From assembly GCF_018691265.1 (NCBI RefSeq), contig NW_024881296.1, positions 2,937,278-3,001,277 of the forward strand: a stretch of 64,000 bases of DNA, given 5' to 3'. Numbering within the stretch: the stretch's first letter is position 1; each line of letters begins with the position of its first letter. This DNA is from Tyto alba. Lineage: Eukaryota; Chordata; Aves; Strigiformes; Tytonidae. Of this stretch, positions 1 to 13,387 are shown piece after piece. Under the pieces are notes generated by a model. It did no database searches, was not told the DNA's origin, and was given only the letters and a program-made list of their open reading frames with translations. The position numbers and the translations under genes are program-made.

Positions 1-182
1 GGTGATACCTGTTGTTTTTATGGTAGGCAGAGTGATGTATTTTGTACTGTGTTGTCTGTGTTGTATTTTGCCTCATGGTGCCTTGTATGTATTTCCTGTG
101 TTGTGTTTCGTTGCACGTATGGTCCGTATGGTAGGCATTGTATGGTGTGGGTCGCATTGTATCGTAGGTTTTGTAATGTGTG

Positions 183-505
183 CCTTCCCGGAGGAGCCTT
201 TTACCATTGCGCCGCCCTGGAGGAGCCAGCCCTTCACCGCCCCGCGGAGCCCATCGTCTCACCAGCCCACAGGAACTGCTCACCGTGCCTCCCCAGAGGA
301 ACTCTTTCATCGCGCCACGCAGCTCTTGCTACGGCCCACTGTCGCACCGTCCCGGAGCAGCTCTTCATCATGTGCCCGGCTCTTCTTGGAGGCCTGGAGG
401 GCACTGCCCTGGAGCCGTTCCCCTTGGTGCCCGGGAGGAGGCCTTCACCGCGCTGCGCCAGAGGAGCCCATCGTCGTGCCTGCCCCGGAGAATGTCTGCA
501 TGGGG
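183..505 (+). repeat. GC block 1, unit 1
   Basis: 323 bp. Lacks one GAG in CTGCCCTGGAGCC and has an extra T in CTCTTTCATCG. The copy also reads CCGCCCCGCGG with one C fewer than the other units. Confidence 0.88.
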
Positions 506-2156
506 TGTCTTGACGTGTTGCCTTCTTTTGTGGGATGGTGTTTATTGTTTTGTATTGTATGGTACGTATTCGGGTGGCTGGTATTCTTTGTACGTTGTAT
601 TCTTGTATTCTGAACTGTATGTAGTTTGTGTTGCGTGTATTGTATGTGTTGTGTTGTAGGGCATGGTATTTATGGTACTGCAGTGTGCTGTGCCGTAACC
701 TATGTTATTTATTGTATGTATGGTATTGTATAATGTGGTGGTTTCATGATGTCGTGTCCTGTATTCATTGTGCATTCTCTTGTATTTTCTTTTTGTTTGT
801 GTACTGCTTTTTGTATTGTGTATTGGACTTTGTTGTATTTTGGGTATTGTATTTTATATTGTGGACTGTATTTGTATTGCTCTGTGTATGCTGAGTATTA
901 CGTTGTATGGTAGTATGGTATGGTGTGTACTGTAGGGTATGCTTTGTATTCCATGCTAGGTGCCGTACAGTACTGTATATCTTGTGCTGTATTGTATTTT
1001 GCATTGTGTTGCATGTGTTGTATGGTGTTATTTTACTGTCTGGTATGTATTGTATTTGTATGGATAGTTTTTTGTGTTGTATGTGCTGTTTAGTATGGCG
1101 TGGTATTGTATTTGTTGCCTTGTCTTGTATTTTGCTGGTAATTTATGCATTGTGTTGTTGTGTCTGCTTTGTGTGTGGCATGTATAATACTGTAGTATGT
1201 AGGGTATGTCTTCTCTTTTCAGTCGCACTGTAACGCATTGTGTGTATTCATTGTACGTATGGTACTTGATGTCTTTTTATTTTGTACGATAATGTGTTTT
1301 GTATAGTGTTGCTCTTGTGTGTATTGTGCTGTGTTTGTTTTGTGTTGTAGGTTTTGTTATCGCTGTGTGGTGCGTCTTATTTTCTGTCTTTATTGCATTG
1401 TCCTGTCTTTGCGTTTTGTCTTCCATTGTATTGTATGTATTATTTGTGTGATTTTTTGTCTTTTATGTGTTGTGTTGTATGTCTTGAACTCATCTTATTT
1501 TGTATGGTGTATTGTTAATTGTAGTATGTATTGTATGTATGGTATGGTATTTATCGCATTCCTTTTATCGTCCTTGTGTTTCATATTGTTTTGTGCTTTA
1601 TTTTGAATTTCGTACGGTACGTATTTTGTTGTTCTGGGTTTTGTATTGTGTGCTGTAGTATCGTAGATAGGACATTTATCGTCATTACTGTAGAGTTTCT
1701 GTCACAGTACTATGTATTGTCCTGTTTGTGTTGTATGGCATGCCTGGTGTTATGTTTGCATTGTATTTTATTTTGTGGTCTGTTTGCCTTTTGCTTCCTG
1801 TGTTGTGTTGTCTGTATTGCACGGCATGCTGTGTCTTGTATGTAATGTGTTGTGTTGCGTGGTTTGAAATGCACTTGGTATTGTAACGTCTTTTCTACTG
1901 TAGCTACTGTGTTTTTTTTCTGGTACGTATTGTAATGTCTTTTGTATTTGATGTTCTGTATTGTATGTACAGTCTTTTGTCTTGTGTTTCGAGCGTGTAT
2001 TGTACGCGTTGTGTTTCCGGGCATGGTCCGGCACTTATCGTATGGTATGCATTGTATTTTCCGCCTGGTATGGTAAGGTAGGATGTATCCTATTGACTGT
2101 ATTGTCTCACGTCTGTCACGTTGTATCGTCCGTCCTGCCTGTTTTGTAATGTACGT

Positions 2157-3504
2157 CTCCCCGGAGGAGCTGTTGACCTCCCCCCCAGAGGAGCGCAGCA
2201 CGGCTCTTCTTGCAGCCCCTCATTGCGCCGCCTGGGAGGAGCCGTCGTTGTGTCGTGCTGGAGGAGCTGTTTGTCACGCCGTCCAAGAGGCGCCGTTCAG
2301 CGTGCCGCCCCCGCGGAGGCCCTCGCCGTGCTGCAGCAGAGAAGGTGTTCAGCACGAGCCCCGGCAGCTCCTTCATCACGCCGCCCTCGGGGAGCCTTTC
2401 ACCGCTTTGCACCGGAGGAGTCCTTCGCCATCCCTCATTCCTGCCTGGGAGGAGCACTTCACTGCGCTGTGAAGGAGGAACCCTGCAGCACGTCTTGCCA
2501 GCGGAGACCTTCATCCTAGCTGGCCCAGAGCAGCCCTTCCCCTGTCATGCCGGAGGAGCCCTTCGCTGCTTCGGGACAGAGGAGCTCTTCGACACGTCGC
2601 GCTGGAGGAGCCCATCGTTATCCGCATCCCGGGTGAGCCCTTTGCCTTAGCGCCATGACGGAGAAGCCCTTCACCATCGTGTTGGCCGGAGGGCGCCTTT
2701 ACTGCATCGTGACACAGGAGCCCTTCATCATCTCTGCCACAGACGAGCCCTTCTCCATGCCGCCCACGAGGATCCCTTCCACCATCACCCCGCCCAGGAG
2801 TCTCCCTGCACTGTGCCGCCCTGGATGGCGCCCGTCATCCTCCGTGCCACAGAGGAGCCCTTGACCGCATTGCCCCTGAGGAGCCCCTCATCTCAAGCCC
2901 TCATCACGCTGCCCCTGAGCCCTTCTCTGCATCATACCAGAGGAGCACTTCACTGCAGTGTGATGGAGAAACCCTTCAGCACTTTGCTCCAGAGGACCCT
3001 TCACTGCGTGCCCAGGAGAAGCCCTTCACTGTCACGCAGTCTCAGAGGAGCCCTTCAGCACATGACCCTGGAGGGAGCACTTGATCGTGTTGCACCAGAC
3101 GAGCCCATCATCATCCCCATCCGCTTCTGGAGGAGCTGTTCACCGTGCTGCACAGCCATTCCTGAAGCTCTTTACTGCGTTGGACTGGAGGAACCCTTCT
3201 CCGTGTCGTGACAGAGGAGCCCTTGACCACATGCCTAGGAGGAGTGCTTTAGCACATTGTTCTGGAGGAGCCCATCATCATTCTGACCCTGCAGGAGCCC
3301 GTCTTCGTCTGCACGAGGGAGGAGCCCTCAGGTGCTCAGTGTCGTGCCACAGTGGAGGAGCCCCTCGCCATCTTTTTGGCCCAGAGGGAGCTCTTCAGCA
3401 TGTTGTGCGGTAGGAGCCCTTCACCGTGCTGCCCTGGAGGAAAACTTTGGCCTTTGGTGACTCCTGGCATAGTGGAAGGGAGGCACCCGTGTGCAGATCG
3501 CATG
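2157..3504 (+). repeat. GC block 2, unit 1
   Basis: 1348 bp. Variable site reads GGAGGGCGCCTTT. An irregular variable cluster lies at 3303-3363. Several one-base losses, such as CAGAGGACCCTTCACT at about 2992. Confidence 0.9.
3303..3363 (+). repeat. Variable 27 bp element cluster, unit 1
   Basis: Element a (starts CTTCGTCTGCACG, ends GGAGGAGCCC), then an irregular link CTCAGGTGCT, then element c (CAGTGTCGTGCC to GGAGGAGCCC). 61 bp. The link is unique to this unit. Confidence 0.8.
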
Positions 3505-5108
3505 GTATGTATTGTCTGGTAAGTATCGCATTGTGTTTTCTGTTGTAGGGTACTTCCTCGTACTTTATTTTGTATTGCCTTGATGTATTGTGCTCTGCAT
3601 TGTGTTTTTTTTTATGCGTGTTTTATCGTGTGGTAATTGCTGTAGATCTTGTGCTGCGTTATTTTGTATGTATTGTGCTGTGTGTTGTGTATTGTAGCAT
3701 ATCTTGCATTGTAGCATATGGTTTGGTATTTATTGCGTGTATTGTATGGTATGGTAAGGTATGTGTTTGATGGTATGGAAAGTATTGTGTGGTATGTATG
3801 ATATGTATCAAGTATCTTATTGTTTGTATTGTACGTTTCGTATTGTTGTAAGTATTGTATGTATAGTATTTTGTGTTGTCTTTCTGCCTTGCGTTTGTAT
3901 TCTAATTTGTATTCTATTGCTCCTTGTATGTATGGCACGGTATTTAATGTAGGTGTTGTCTGTAACGCATTGTACCGGGTTGCGTTGTAGGTACAGTATG
4001 GTATTTGTTGTATGGCAAGGTCCTTACCATACCATGCAGTACGTACAATATGTATTGTATTTTACATGTTACGAAGTGTTTTCTGTAGTTTATGTATTTT
4101 ACTGTACGTATGGTATGTGTTCTACTGCTCGTGTTGTATTGCTTGTATGGTAGGTATTGTACTGGTTGTATCTGTTATTGTATGTTGATGTGGTATTGCA
4201 GGTGTTTTGGCACTGTACTCTGTGTGTTGTATGGTGCGGATTGTGTAGTATGTATTGTATTTTGTATTGCCTTTTATGTACTTTATTGGGTATGGAAATT
4301 TGTCTTTCTTTGGTAAGATATTTTTTATTGCCTTGGATTTGGTATTGAACTGTCTTTAAATGTTAGTTTAAGTATTGGAGAGCTCGTATTGCACTTCAGT
4401 TTGTTCTGTGTTGTACATGGTATTGTGCACTATTTTGTGCAAGAGTCTGTACAATAGGACTCGTATTCTGTAGCGTGTTCCGTGGTGGTAGCGGGATTGG
4501 GTGGAATGAGTCCTACAGGTGGAGTTCTGGGATGGAGGGCTGTAGTGTGTCTTGTGTGTATGGTATTTCGTATGGCACTGTATTTTTTGTGTTGTAGTAT
4601 TTGTATTGCATTGTGTGTACGTGTTCTGTATTGTGTGTATTTTACGCGTTGTGCTTTACTGTACAGGGCTGTATGCATGCTGTTGTCTGTATGGTGATGT
4701 ATCTGTTGTGTCGTGTTGTTTGTATTTCGTGTGGCTTTGTATTCTGTATTGTACGCACTGTTTGTTATATTTTGCATTGTCTGTATTTTATTTCGTATTG
4801 CATGTGTATTTCATTTTCCAGGTTGTGTTTTGTGTATCATCTGGCATGCTATTCCTTGTATGTATCGTGTGGTTTTGCACCGTGCAGTTTGTGATGTGCT
4901 CGGTATTGTAGTGTATTTTGTATTAGGTGATACCTGTTGTGTTTTATGGTAGGCAGAGTGATGTATTTTGTACTGTGTTGTCTGTGTTGTATTTTGCCTC
5001 ATGGTGCCTTGTATGTATTTCCTGTGTTGTGTTTCGTTGCACGTATGGTCCGTATGGTAGGCATTGTATGGTGTGGGTCGCATTGTATCGTAGGTTTTGT
5101 AATGTGTG

Positions 5109-5435
5109 CCTTCCCGGAGGAGCCTTTTACCATTGCGCCGCCCCTGGAGGAGCCAGCCCTTCACCGCCCCCGCGGAGCCCATCGTCTCACCAGCCCACAG
5201 GAACTGCTCACCGTGCCTCCCCAGAGGAACTCTTCATCGCGCCACGCAGCTCTTGCTACGGCCCACTGTCGCACCGTCCCGGAGCAGCTCTTCATCATGT
5301 GCCCGGCTCTTCTTGGAGGCCTGGAGGGCACTGCCCTGGAGGAGCCGTTCCCCTTGGTGCCCGGGAGGAGGCCTTCACCGCGCTGCGCCAGAGGAGCCCA
5401 TCGTCGTGCCTGCCCCGGAGAATGTCTGCATGGGG
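5109..5435 (+). repeat. GC block 1, unit 2
   Basis: 327 bp, the modal length. No private change noted. Confidence 0.9.
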
Positions 5436-7103
5436 TGTCTTGACGTGTTGCCTTCTTTTGTGGGGGATGGTGTTTATTGTTTTGTATTGTATGGTACGTA
5501 TTCGGGTGGCTGGTATTCTTTGTACGTTGTATTCCTTGTATTCTGAACTGTATTGTAGTTTGTGTTGCGTGTATTGTATGTGTTGTGTTGTAGGGCATGG
5601 TATTTATGGTACTGCAGGTGCTGTGCCGTAACCTATGTTTTTATTGTATGTATGGTATTGTATAATGTGGTGGTTTCATGATGTCGTGTCCTGTATTCTA
5701 TTGTGCATTCTCTTGTATTTTCTTTTTGTTTGTGTACTGCTTTTTGTATTGTGTATTGGACTTTGTTGTATTTTGGGTATTGTATTTTATATCGTGGACT
5801 GTATTTTGTATTGCTCTGTGTATGCTGAGTATTACGTTGTATGGTAGGTATGGTATGGTGTGTACTGTAGGGTATGCTTTGTATTCCATGCTAGGTGCCG
5901 TACAGTACTGTATATCTTGTGCTGTATTGTATTTTGCATTGTGTTGCATGTGTTGTATGGTGTGTATTTTACTGTCTGGTATGTATTGTATTTTGTATTG
6001 GATAGTTTTTTGTGTTGTATGTGCTGTTTAGTATGGCGTGGTATTGTATTTGTTGCCTTGTCTTGTATTTTGTCTGGTAATTTATGCATTGTGTATGTTG
6101 TGTCTGCTTTGTGTGTGGCATGTATAATACTGTAGTATGTAGGGTATGTCTTCTCTTTTCAGTCGCACTGTAACGCATTGTGTGTATTCCATTGTACGTA
6201 TGGTACTTGATGTCTTTTTATTTTGTACGATAATGTGTTTTGTATAGTGTTGCTCTTTGTATTGTGCTGTAGTTTGTTTTGTGTTGTAGGTTTTGTTATA
6301 CGCTGTGTGGTGCGTCTTATTTTCTGTCTTTATTGCACTGTCTTCTGTCTTGCGTTTTGTCTTCCATTGTATTGTATGTATTATTTGTGTGATTTTTTGT
6401 CTTTTATGTGTTGTGTTTTGTACGTCTTGAACTTCATCTTATTTTGTATGGTGTATTGTTAATTGTAGTATGTATTGTATGTATGGTATGGTATTTATCG
6501 CATTCCTTTTATTGTCCTTGTGTTTCATATTGTTTTGTGCTTTATTTTGAATTTCGTACGGTACGTATTTTGTTGTTCTGGGTTTTGTATTGTGTGCTGT
6601 ATGTATCGTATGATAGGACATTTATCGTCATTACTGTAGAGTTTCTGTCACAGTACTATGTATTGTCCTGTTTGTTTTGTATGGCATGCCTGGTGTTATG
6701 TTTTGCATTGTATTTTATTTTGTGGTCTGTTTGCCTTTTGCTTCCTGTGTTGTGTTGTCTGTATTGCACGGCATGCTGTGTCTTGTATGTACTGTGTTGT
6801 GTTGCGTGGTTTGAAATGCACTTGGTATTGTAACGTCTTTTCTACTGTAGCTACTGTGTTTTATTTTGGTACGTATTGTAATGTCTTTTGTATTTGATGT
6901 TCTGTATTGTATGTACAGTCTTTTGTCTTGTGTTTCCGAGCGTGTATTGTACGCGTTGTGTTTCCGGGCATGGTCCGGCACTTATCGTATGGTATGCATT
7001 GTATTTTCCGCCTGGTATGGTAAGGTAGGATGTATCCTATTGACTGTATTGTCTCACGTCTGTCACGTTGTATCGTCCGTCCTGCCTGTTTTGTAATGTA
7101 CGT

Positions 7104-8446
7104 CTCCCCGGAGGAGCTGTTGACCTCCCCGCCCCAGAGGAGCGCAGCACGGCTCTTCTTGCAGCCCCTCATTGCGCCGCCTGGGAGGAGCCCGTCGTTG
7201 TGTCGTGCTGGAGGAGCTGTTTGTCACGCCGTCCAAGAGGAGCCGTTCAGCGTGCCGCCCCCGCGGAGGCCCTCGCCGTGCTGCAGCAGAGAAGGTGTTC
7301 AGCACGAGCCCCGGCAGGCTCCTTCATCACGCCGCCCTCGGGGAGCCTTTCACCGCTTTGCACCGGAGGAGTCCTTCGCCATCCCTCATTCCTGCCTGGG
7401 AGGAGCACTTCACTGCGCTGTGAAGGAGGAACCCTGCAGCACGTCTTGCCAGCGGAGACCTTCATCCTAGCTGGCCCAGAGCAGCCCTTCCCCCGTGTCA
7501 TGCCGGAGGAGCCCTTCGCTGCTTCGGGACAGAGGAGCTCTTCGACACGTCGCGCTGGAGGAGCCCATCGTTATCCGCATCCCGGGTGAGCCCTTTGCCT
7601 TAGCGCCATGACGGAGAAGCCCTTCACCATCGTGTTGGCCGGAGGGCCCCTTTACTGCATCGTGACACAGGAGCCCTTCATCATCTCTGCCACAGACGAG
7701 CCCTTCTCCATGCCGCCCACGAGGATCCCTTCCACCATCACCCCGCCCAGGAGTCTCCCTGCACTGTGCCGCCCTGGATGGCGCCCGTCATCCTCCGTGC
7801 CACAGAGGAGCCCTTGACCGCATTGCCCCTGAGGAGCCCCTCATCTCAAGCCCTCATCACGCTGCCCCTGAGCCCTTCTCTGCATCATACCAGAGGAGCA
7901 CTTCACTGCAGTGTGATGGAGAAACCCTTCAGCACTTTGCTCCAGAGGACCCCTTCACTGCGTGCCCAGGAGAAGCCCTTCACTGTCACGCAGTCTCAGA
8001 GGAGCCCTTCAGCACATGACCCTGGAGGAGCACTTGATCGTGTTGCACCAGACGAGCCCATCATCATCCCCATCCGCTCTGGAGGAGCTGTTCACCGTGC
8101 TGCACAGCCATTCCTGAAGCTCTTTACTGCGTTGGACTGGAGGAACCCTTCTCCGTGTCGTGACAGAGGAGCCCTTGACCACATGCCTAGGAGGAGTGCT
8201 TTAGCACATTGTTCTGGAGGAGCCCATCATCATTCTGACCCTGCAGGAGCCCGTCTTCGTCTGCACGAGGGAGGAGCCCGTCTTCACCTGCAAGAGGGAG
8301 GAGCCCCTCGCCATCTTTTTGGCCCAGAGGGAGCTCTTCAGCATGTTGTGCGGTAGGAGCCCTTCACCGTGCTGCCCTGGAGGAAACTTTGGCCTTTGGT
8401 GACTCCTGGCATAGTGGAAGGGAGGCACCCGTGTGCAGATCGCATG
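7104..8446 (+). repeat. GC block 2, unit 2
   Basis: 1343 bp. Variable site reads GGAGGGCCCCTTT. CTTCCCCCGTGTC at about 7489 carries extra bases compared with the usual CTTCCCCGTGTC. The CAGTGTCGTGCC element is missing from its variable cluster. Confidence 0.9.
8255..8306 (+). repeat. Variable 27 bp element cluster, unit 2
   Basis: Element a followed by a b-like element (CTTCACCTGCAAGAGG). Element c is absent. 52 bp. Confidence 0.85.
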
Positions 8447-10053
8447 GTATGTATTGTCTGGTAAGTATCGCATTGTGTTTTCTGTTGTAGGGTACTTCCT
8501 CGTACTTTATTTTGTATTGCCTTTGATGTATTGTGCTCTGCATTGTGTTTTTTTTATTATGCGTGTTTTATCGTGTGGTAATTGCTGTAGATCTTGTGCT
8601 GCGTTATTTTGTATGTATTTGTGCTGTGTGTGTGTATTGTACATATCTTGCATTGTAGCATATGGTTTGGTATTTATTGCGTGTATTGTATGGTATGGTA
8701 AGGTATGTGTTTGATGGTATGGAAAGTATTGTGTGGTATGTATGATATGTATCAAGTATCTTATTGTTTGTATTGTACGTTTCGTATTGTTTGTAAGTAT
8801 TGTATGTATAGTATTTTGTGTTGTCTTTCTGCCTTGCGTTTGTATTCTAATTTGTATTCTATTGCTCCTTGTATGTACGGCACGGTATTTAATGTAGGTG
8901 TTGTCTGTAACGCATTGTACCGGGTTGCGTTGTAGGTACAGTATGGTATTTGTTGTATGGCAAGGTCCTTACCATACCATGCAGTACGTACAATATGTAT
9001 TGTATTTTACATGTTACGAAGTGTTTTCTGTAGTTTATGTATTTTACTGTACGTATGTATGTGTTCTACTGCTCGTGTTGTATTGCTTGTATGGTAGGTA
9101 TTGTACTGGTTGTATCTGTTATTGTATGTGTGATGTGGTATTGCAGGTGTCTTGTGGCACTGTACTCTGTGTGTTGTATGGTGCGGATTGTGTAGTATGT
9201 ATTGTATTTTGTATTGCCTTTTATGTACTTTATTGGGTATGGAAATTTGTCTTTCTTTGGTAAGATATTTTTTATTGCCTTGGATTTGGTATTGAACTGT
9301 CTTTAAAATGTTAGTTTAAGTATTGGAGAGCTCGTATTGCACTTCAGTTTGTTCTGTGTTGTACAATGTATTGTGCTATTTTGTGCAAGAGTCTGTACAA
9401 TAGGACTCGTATTCTGTAGCGTGTTCCGTGGTGGTAGCGGGATTGGGTGGAATGAGTCCTACAGGTGGAGTTCTGGATGGAGGGCTGTAGTGTGTCTTGT
9501 GTGTATGGTATTTCGTATGGCACTGTATTTTTTGTGTTGTAGTATTTGTATTGCATTGTGTGTACGGTGTTCTGTATTGTGTGTATTTTACGCGTTGTGC
9601 TTTACTGTACAGGGCTGTATGCATGCTGTTGTCTGTATGGTGATGTATCTGTTGTGTCGTGTTGTTTGTATTTCGTGTGGCTTTGTATTCTGTATTGTAC
9701 GCACTGTTGTGTTATATTTTGCATTGTCTGTATTTTATTTCGTATTGCATGTGTATTTCATTTTCCAGGTTGTGTTTGTGTATCATCTGGCATGCTATTC
9801 CTTGTATGTATCGTGTGGTTTTGCACTGTGCAGTTTGTGATGTGCTCGGTATTGTAGTGTATTTTGTATTAGGTGATACCTGTTGTGTTTTATGGTAGGC
9901 AGAGTGATGTATTTTGTACTGTGTTGTCTGTGTTGTATTTTGCCTCATGGTGCCTTGTATGTATTTCCTGTGTTGTTTTCGTTGCACGTATGGTCCGTAT
10001 GGTAGGCATTGTATGGTGTGGGTCGCATTGTATCGTAGGTTTTGTAATGTGTG

Positions 10054-10380
10054 CCTTCCCGGAGGAGCCTTTTACCATTGCGCCGCCCCTGGAGGAGCCA
10101 GCCCTTCACCGCCCCCGCGGAGCCCATCGTCTCACCAGCCCACAGGAACTGCTCACCGTGCCTCCCCAGAGGAACTCTTCATCGCGCCACGCAGCTCTTG
10201 CTACGGCCCACTGTCGCACCGTCCCGGAGCAGCTCTTCATCATGTGCCCGGCTCTTCTTGGAGGCCTGGAGGGCACTGCCCTGGAGGAGCCGTTCCCCTT
10301 GGTGCCCGGGAGGAGGCCTTCACCGCGCTGCGCCAGAGGAGCCCATCGTCGTGCCTGCCCCGGAGAATGTCTGCATGGGG
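10054..10380 (+). repeat. GC block 1, unit 3
   Basis: 327 bp, the same form as in unit 2. Confidence 0.9.
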
Positions 10381-12046
10381 TGTCTTGACGTGTTGCCTTC
10401 TTTTGTGGGGGATGGTGTTTATTGTTTTGTATTGTATGGTACGTATTCGGGTGGCTGGTATTCTTTGTACGTTGTATTCCTTGTATTCTGAACTGTATTG
10501 TAGTTTGTGTTGCGTGTATTGTATGTGTTGTGTTGTAGGGCATGGTATTTATGGTACTGCAGGTGCTGTGCCGTAACCTATGTTATTTATTGTATGTATG
10601 GTATTGTATAATGTGGTGTTTCATGATGTCGTGTCCTGTATTCTATTGTGCATTCTCTTGTATTTTCTTTTTGTTTGTGTACTGCTTTTGTATTGTGTAT
10701 TGGACTTTGTTGTATTTTGGGTATTGTATTTTATATTGTGGACTGTATTTTGTATTGCTCTGTGTATGCTGAGTATTACGTTGTATGGTAGGTATGGTAT
10801 GGTGTGTACTGTAGGGTATGCTTTGTATTCCATGCTAGGTGCCGTACAGTACTGTATATCTTGTGCTGTATTGTATTTTGCATTGTGTTGCATGTGTTGT
10901 ATGGTGTGTATTTTACTGTCTGGTATGTATTGTATTTTGTATTGGATAGTTTTTTGTGTTGTATGTGCTGTTTAGTATGGCGTGGTATTGTATTTGTTGC
11001 CTTGTCTTGTATTTTGTCTGGTAATTTATGCATTGTGTATGTTGTGTCTGCTTTGTGTGTGGCATGTATAATACTGTAGTATGTAGGGTATGTCTTCTCT
11101 TTTCAGTCGCACTGTAACGCATTGTGTGTATTCCATTGTACGTATGGTACTTGATGTCTTTTTATTTTGTACGATAATGTGTTTTTGTATAGTGTTGCTC
11201 TTTGTATTGTGCTGTAGTTTGTTTGTGTTGTAGGTTTTGTTATACGCTGTGTGGTGCGTCTTATTTTCTGTCTTTATTGCATTGTCTTCTGTCTTGCGTT
11301 TTGTCTTCCATTGTATTGTATGTATTATTTGTGTGATTTTTTGTCTTTTATGTGTTGTGTTGTACGTCTTGAACTTCATCTTATTTTGTATGGTGTATTG
11401 TTAATTGTAGTATGTATTGTATGTATGGTATGGTATTTATCGCATTCCTTTTATTGTCCTTGTGTTTCATATTGTTTTGTGCTTTATTTTGAATTTCGTA
11501 CGGTACGTATTTTGTTGTTCTGGGTTTTGTATTGTGTGCTGTATGTATCGTATGATAGGACATTTATCGTCATTACTGTAGAGTTTCTGTCACAGTACTA
11601 TGTATTGTCCTGTTTGTTTTGTATGGCATGCCTGGTGTTATGTTTTGCATTGTATTTTATTTTGTGGTCTGTTTGCCTTTTGCTTCCTGTGTTGTGTTGT
11701 CTGTATTGCACGGCATGCTGTGTCTTGTATGTAATGTGTTGTGTTGCGTGGTTTGAAATGCACTTGGTATTGTAACGTCTTTTCTACTGTAGCTACTGTG
11801 TTTTATTTTCTGGTACGTATGTAATGTCTTTTGTATTTGATGTTCTGTATTGTATGTACAGTCTTTTGTCTTGTGTTTCCGAGCGTGTATTGTACGCGTT
11901 GTGTTTCCGGGCATGGTCCGGCACTTATCGTATGGTATGCATTGTATTTTCCGCCTGGTATGGTAAGGTAGGATGTATCCTATTGACTGTATTGTCTCAC
12001 GTCTGTCACGTTGTATCGTCCGTCCTGCCTGTTTTGTAATGTACGT

Positions 12047-13387
12047 CTCCCCGGAGAGCTGTTGACCTCCCCGCCCCAGAGGAGCGCAGCACGGCTCTTC
12101 TTGCAGCCCCTCATTGCGCCGCCTGGGAGGAGCCCGTCGTTGTGTCGTGCTGGAGGAGCTGTTTGTCACGCCGTCCAAGAGGAGCCGTTCAGCGTGCCGC
12201 CCCCGCGGAGGCCCTCGCCGTGCTGCAGCAGAGAAGGTGTTCAGCACGAGCCCCGGCAGGCTCCTTCATCACGCCGCCCTCGGGGAGCCTTTCACCGCTT
12301 TGCACCGGAGGAGTCCTTCGCCATCCCTCATTCCTGCCTGGGAGGAGCACTTCACTGCGCTGTGAAGGAGGAACCCTGCAGCACGTCTTGCCAGCGGAGA
12401 CCTTCATCCTAGCTGGCCCAGAGCAGCCCTTCCCCGTGTCATGCCGGAGGAGCCCTTCGCTGCTTCGGGACAGAGGAGCTCTTCGACACGTCGCGCTGGA
12501 GGAGCCCATCGTTATCCGCATCCCGGGTGAGCCCTTTGCCTTAGCGCCATGACGGAGAAGCCCTTCACCATCGTGTTGGCCGGAGGCCCTTTACTGCATC
12601 GTGACACAGGAGCCCTTCATCATCTCTGCCACAGACGAGCCCTTCTCCATGCCGCCCACGAGGATCCCTTCCACCATCACCCCGCCCAGGAGTCTCCCTG
12701 CACTGTGCCGCCCTGGATGGCGCCCGTCATCCTCCGTGCCACAGAGGAGCCCTTGACCGCATTGCCCCTGAGGAGCCCCTCATCTCAAGCCCTCATCACG
12801 CTGCCCCTGAGCCCTTCTCTGCATCATACCAGAGGAGCACTTCACTGCAGTGTGATGGAGAAACCCTTCAGCACTTTGCTCCAGAGGACCCCTTCACTGC
12901 GTGCCCAGGAGAAGCCCTTCACTGTCACGCAGTCTCAGAGGAGCCCTTCAGCACATGACCCTGGAGGGAGCACTTGATCGTGTTGCACCAGACGAGCCCA
13001 TCATCATCCCCATCCGCTTCTGGAGGAGCTGTTCACCGTGCTGCACAGCCATTCCTGAAGCTCTTTACTGCGTTGGACTGGAGGAACCCTTCTCCGTGTC
13101 GTGACAGAGGAGCCCTTGACCACATGCCTAGGAGGAGTGCTTTAGCACATTGTTCTGGAGGAGCCCATCATCATTCTGACCCTGCAGGAGCCCGTCTTCG
13201 TCTGCACGAGGGAGGAGCCCGTCTTCGCCTGCACGAGGGAGGAGCCCCTCTCCATCTTTTTGGCCCAGAGGAGCTCTTCAGCATGTTGTGCGGTAGGAGC
13301 CCTTCACCGTGCTGCCCTGGAGGAAAACTTTGGCCTTTGGTGACTCCTGGCATAGTGGAAGGGAGGCACCCGTGTGCAGATCGCATG
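12047..13387 (+). repeat. GC block 2, unit 3
   Basis: 1341 bp. Variable site is the shortest form, GGAGGCCCTTT. One G is lost in GGCCCAGAGGAGC at about 13262. Confidence 0.9.
13196..13247 (+). repeat. Variable 27 bp element cluster, unit 3
   Basis: Element a followed by an a/b intermediate (CTTCGCCTGCACGAGG). Element c is absent. 52 bp. Confidence 0.85.

Larger units (their letters stand above)
1..4925 (+). repeat. Macrosatellite unit 1 (4925 bp)
   Basis: First unit of the array. The window opens exactly at the GGTGATACCTG landmark used here as the unit start, so the true array continues upstream. Parts: segment A 1-182, GC block 1 183-505, segment B 506-2156, GC block 2 2157-3504, segment C 3505-4925. 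It carries many single-base gains and losses against the other units (for example a lost GAG triplet near 412 and an extra T near 304), so it is either an older, diverged copy or lower-quality consensus. No gene is supported. Open frames here are not kept in the other units. Confidence 0.97.
4926..9871 (+). repeat. Macrosatellite unit 2 (4946 bp)
   Basis: Parts: segment A 4926-5108, GC block 1 5109-5435, segment B 5436-7103, GC block 2 7104-8446, segment C 8447-9871. Distinctive changes: GGAGGAGCAC at about 8024 where most units have GGAGGGAGCAC; CCGCTCTGG at about 8075, shared only with unit 6; and a shortened ATGTATTGTGCTATT stretch near 9366. It belongs to the zone of units 1-4, which keep AGTT in TGTTAGTTTAAG of segment C. 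Confidence 0.98.

Noticed and set aside
4927..5631. Open frame of 234 codons at the start of the unit, also intact in units 9, 12 and 13
   Set aside because: Broken by small indels in units 1, 3, 4, 5, 6, 7, 8, 10 and 11. The other two frames are also open over GC block 1. The product switches from Cys/Tyr/Val-rich to Pro/Ser/Arg-rich exactly where base composition switches, as expected of translated repeats.
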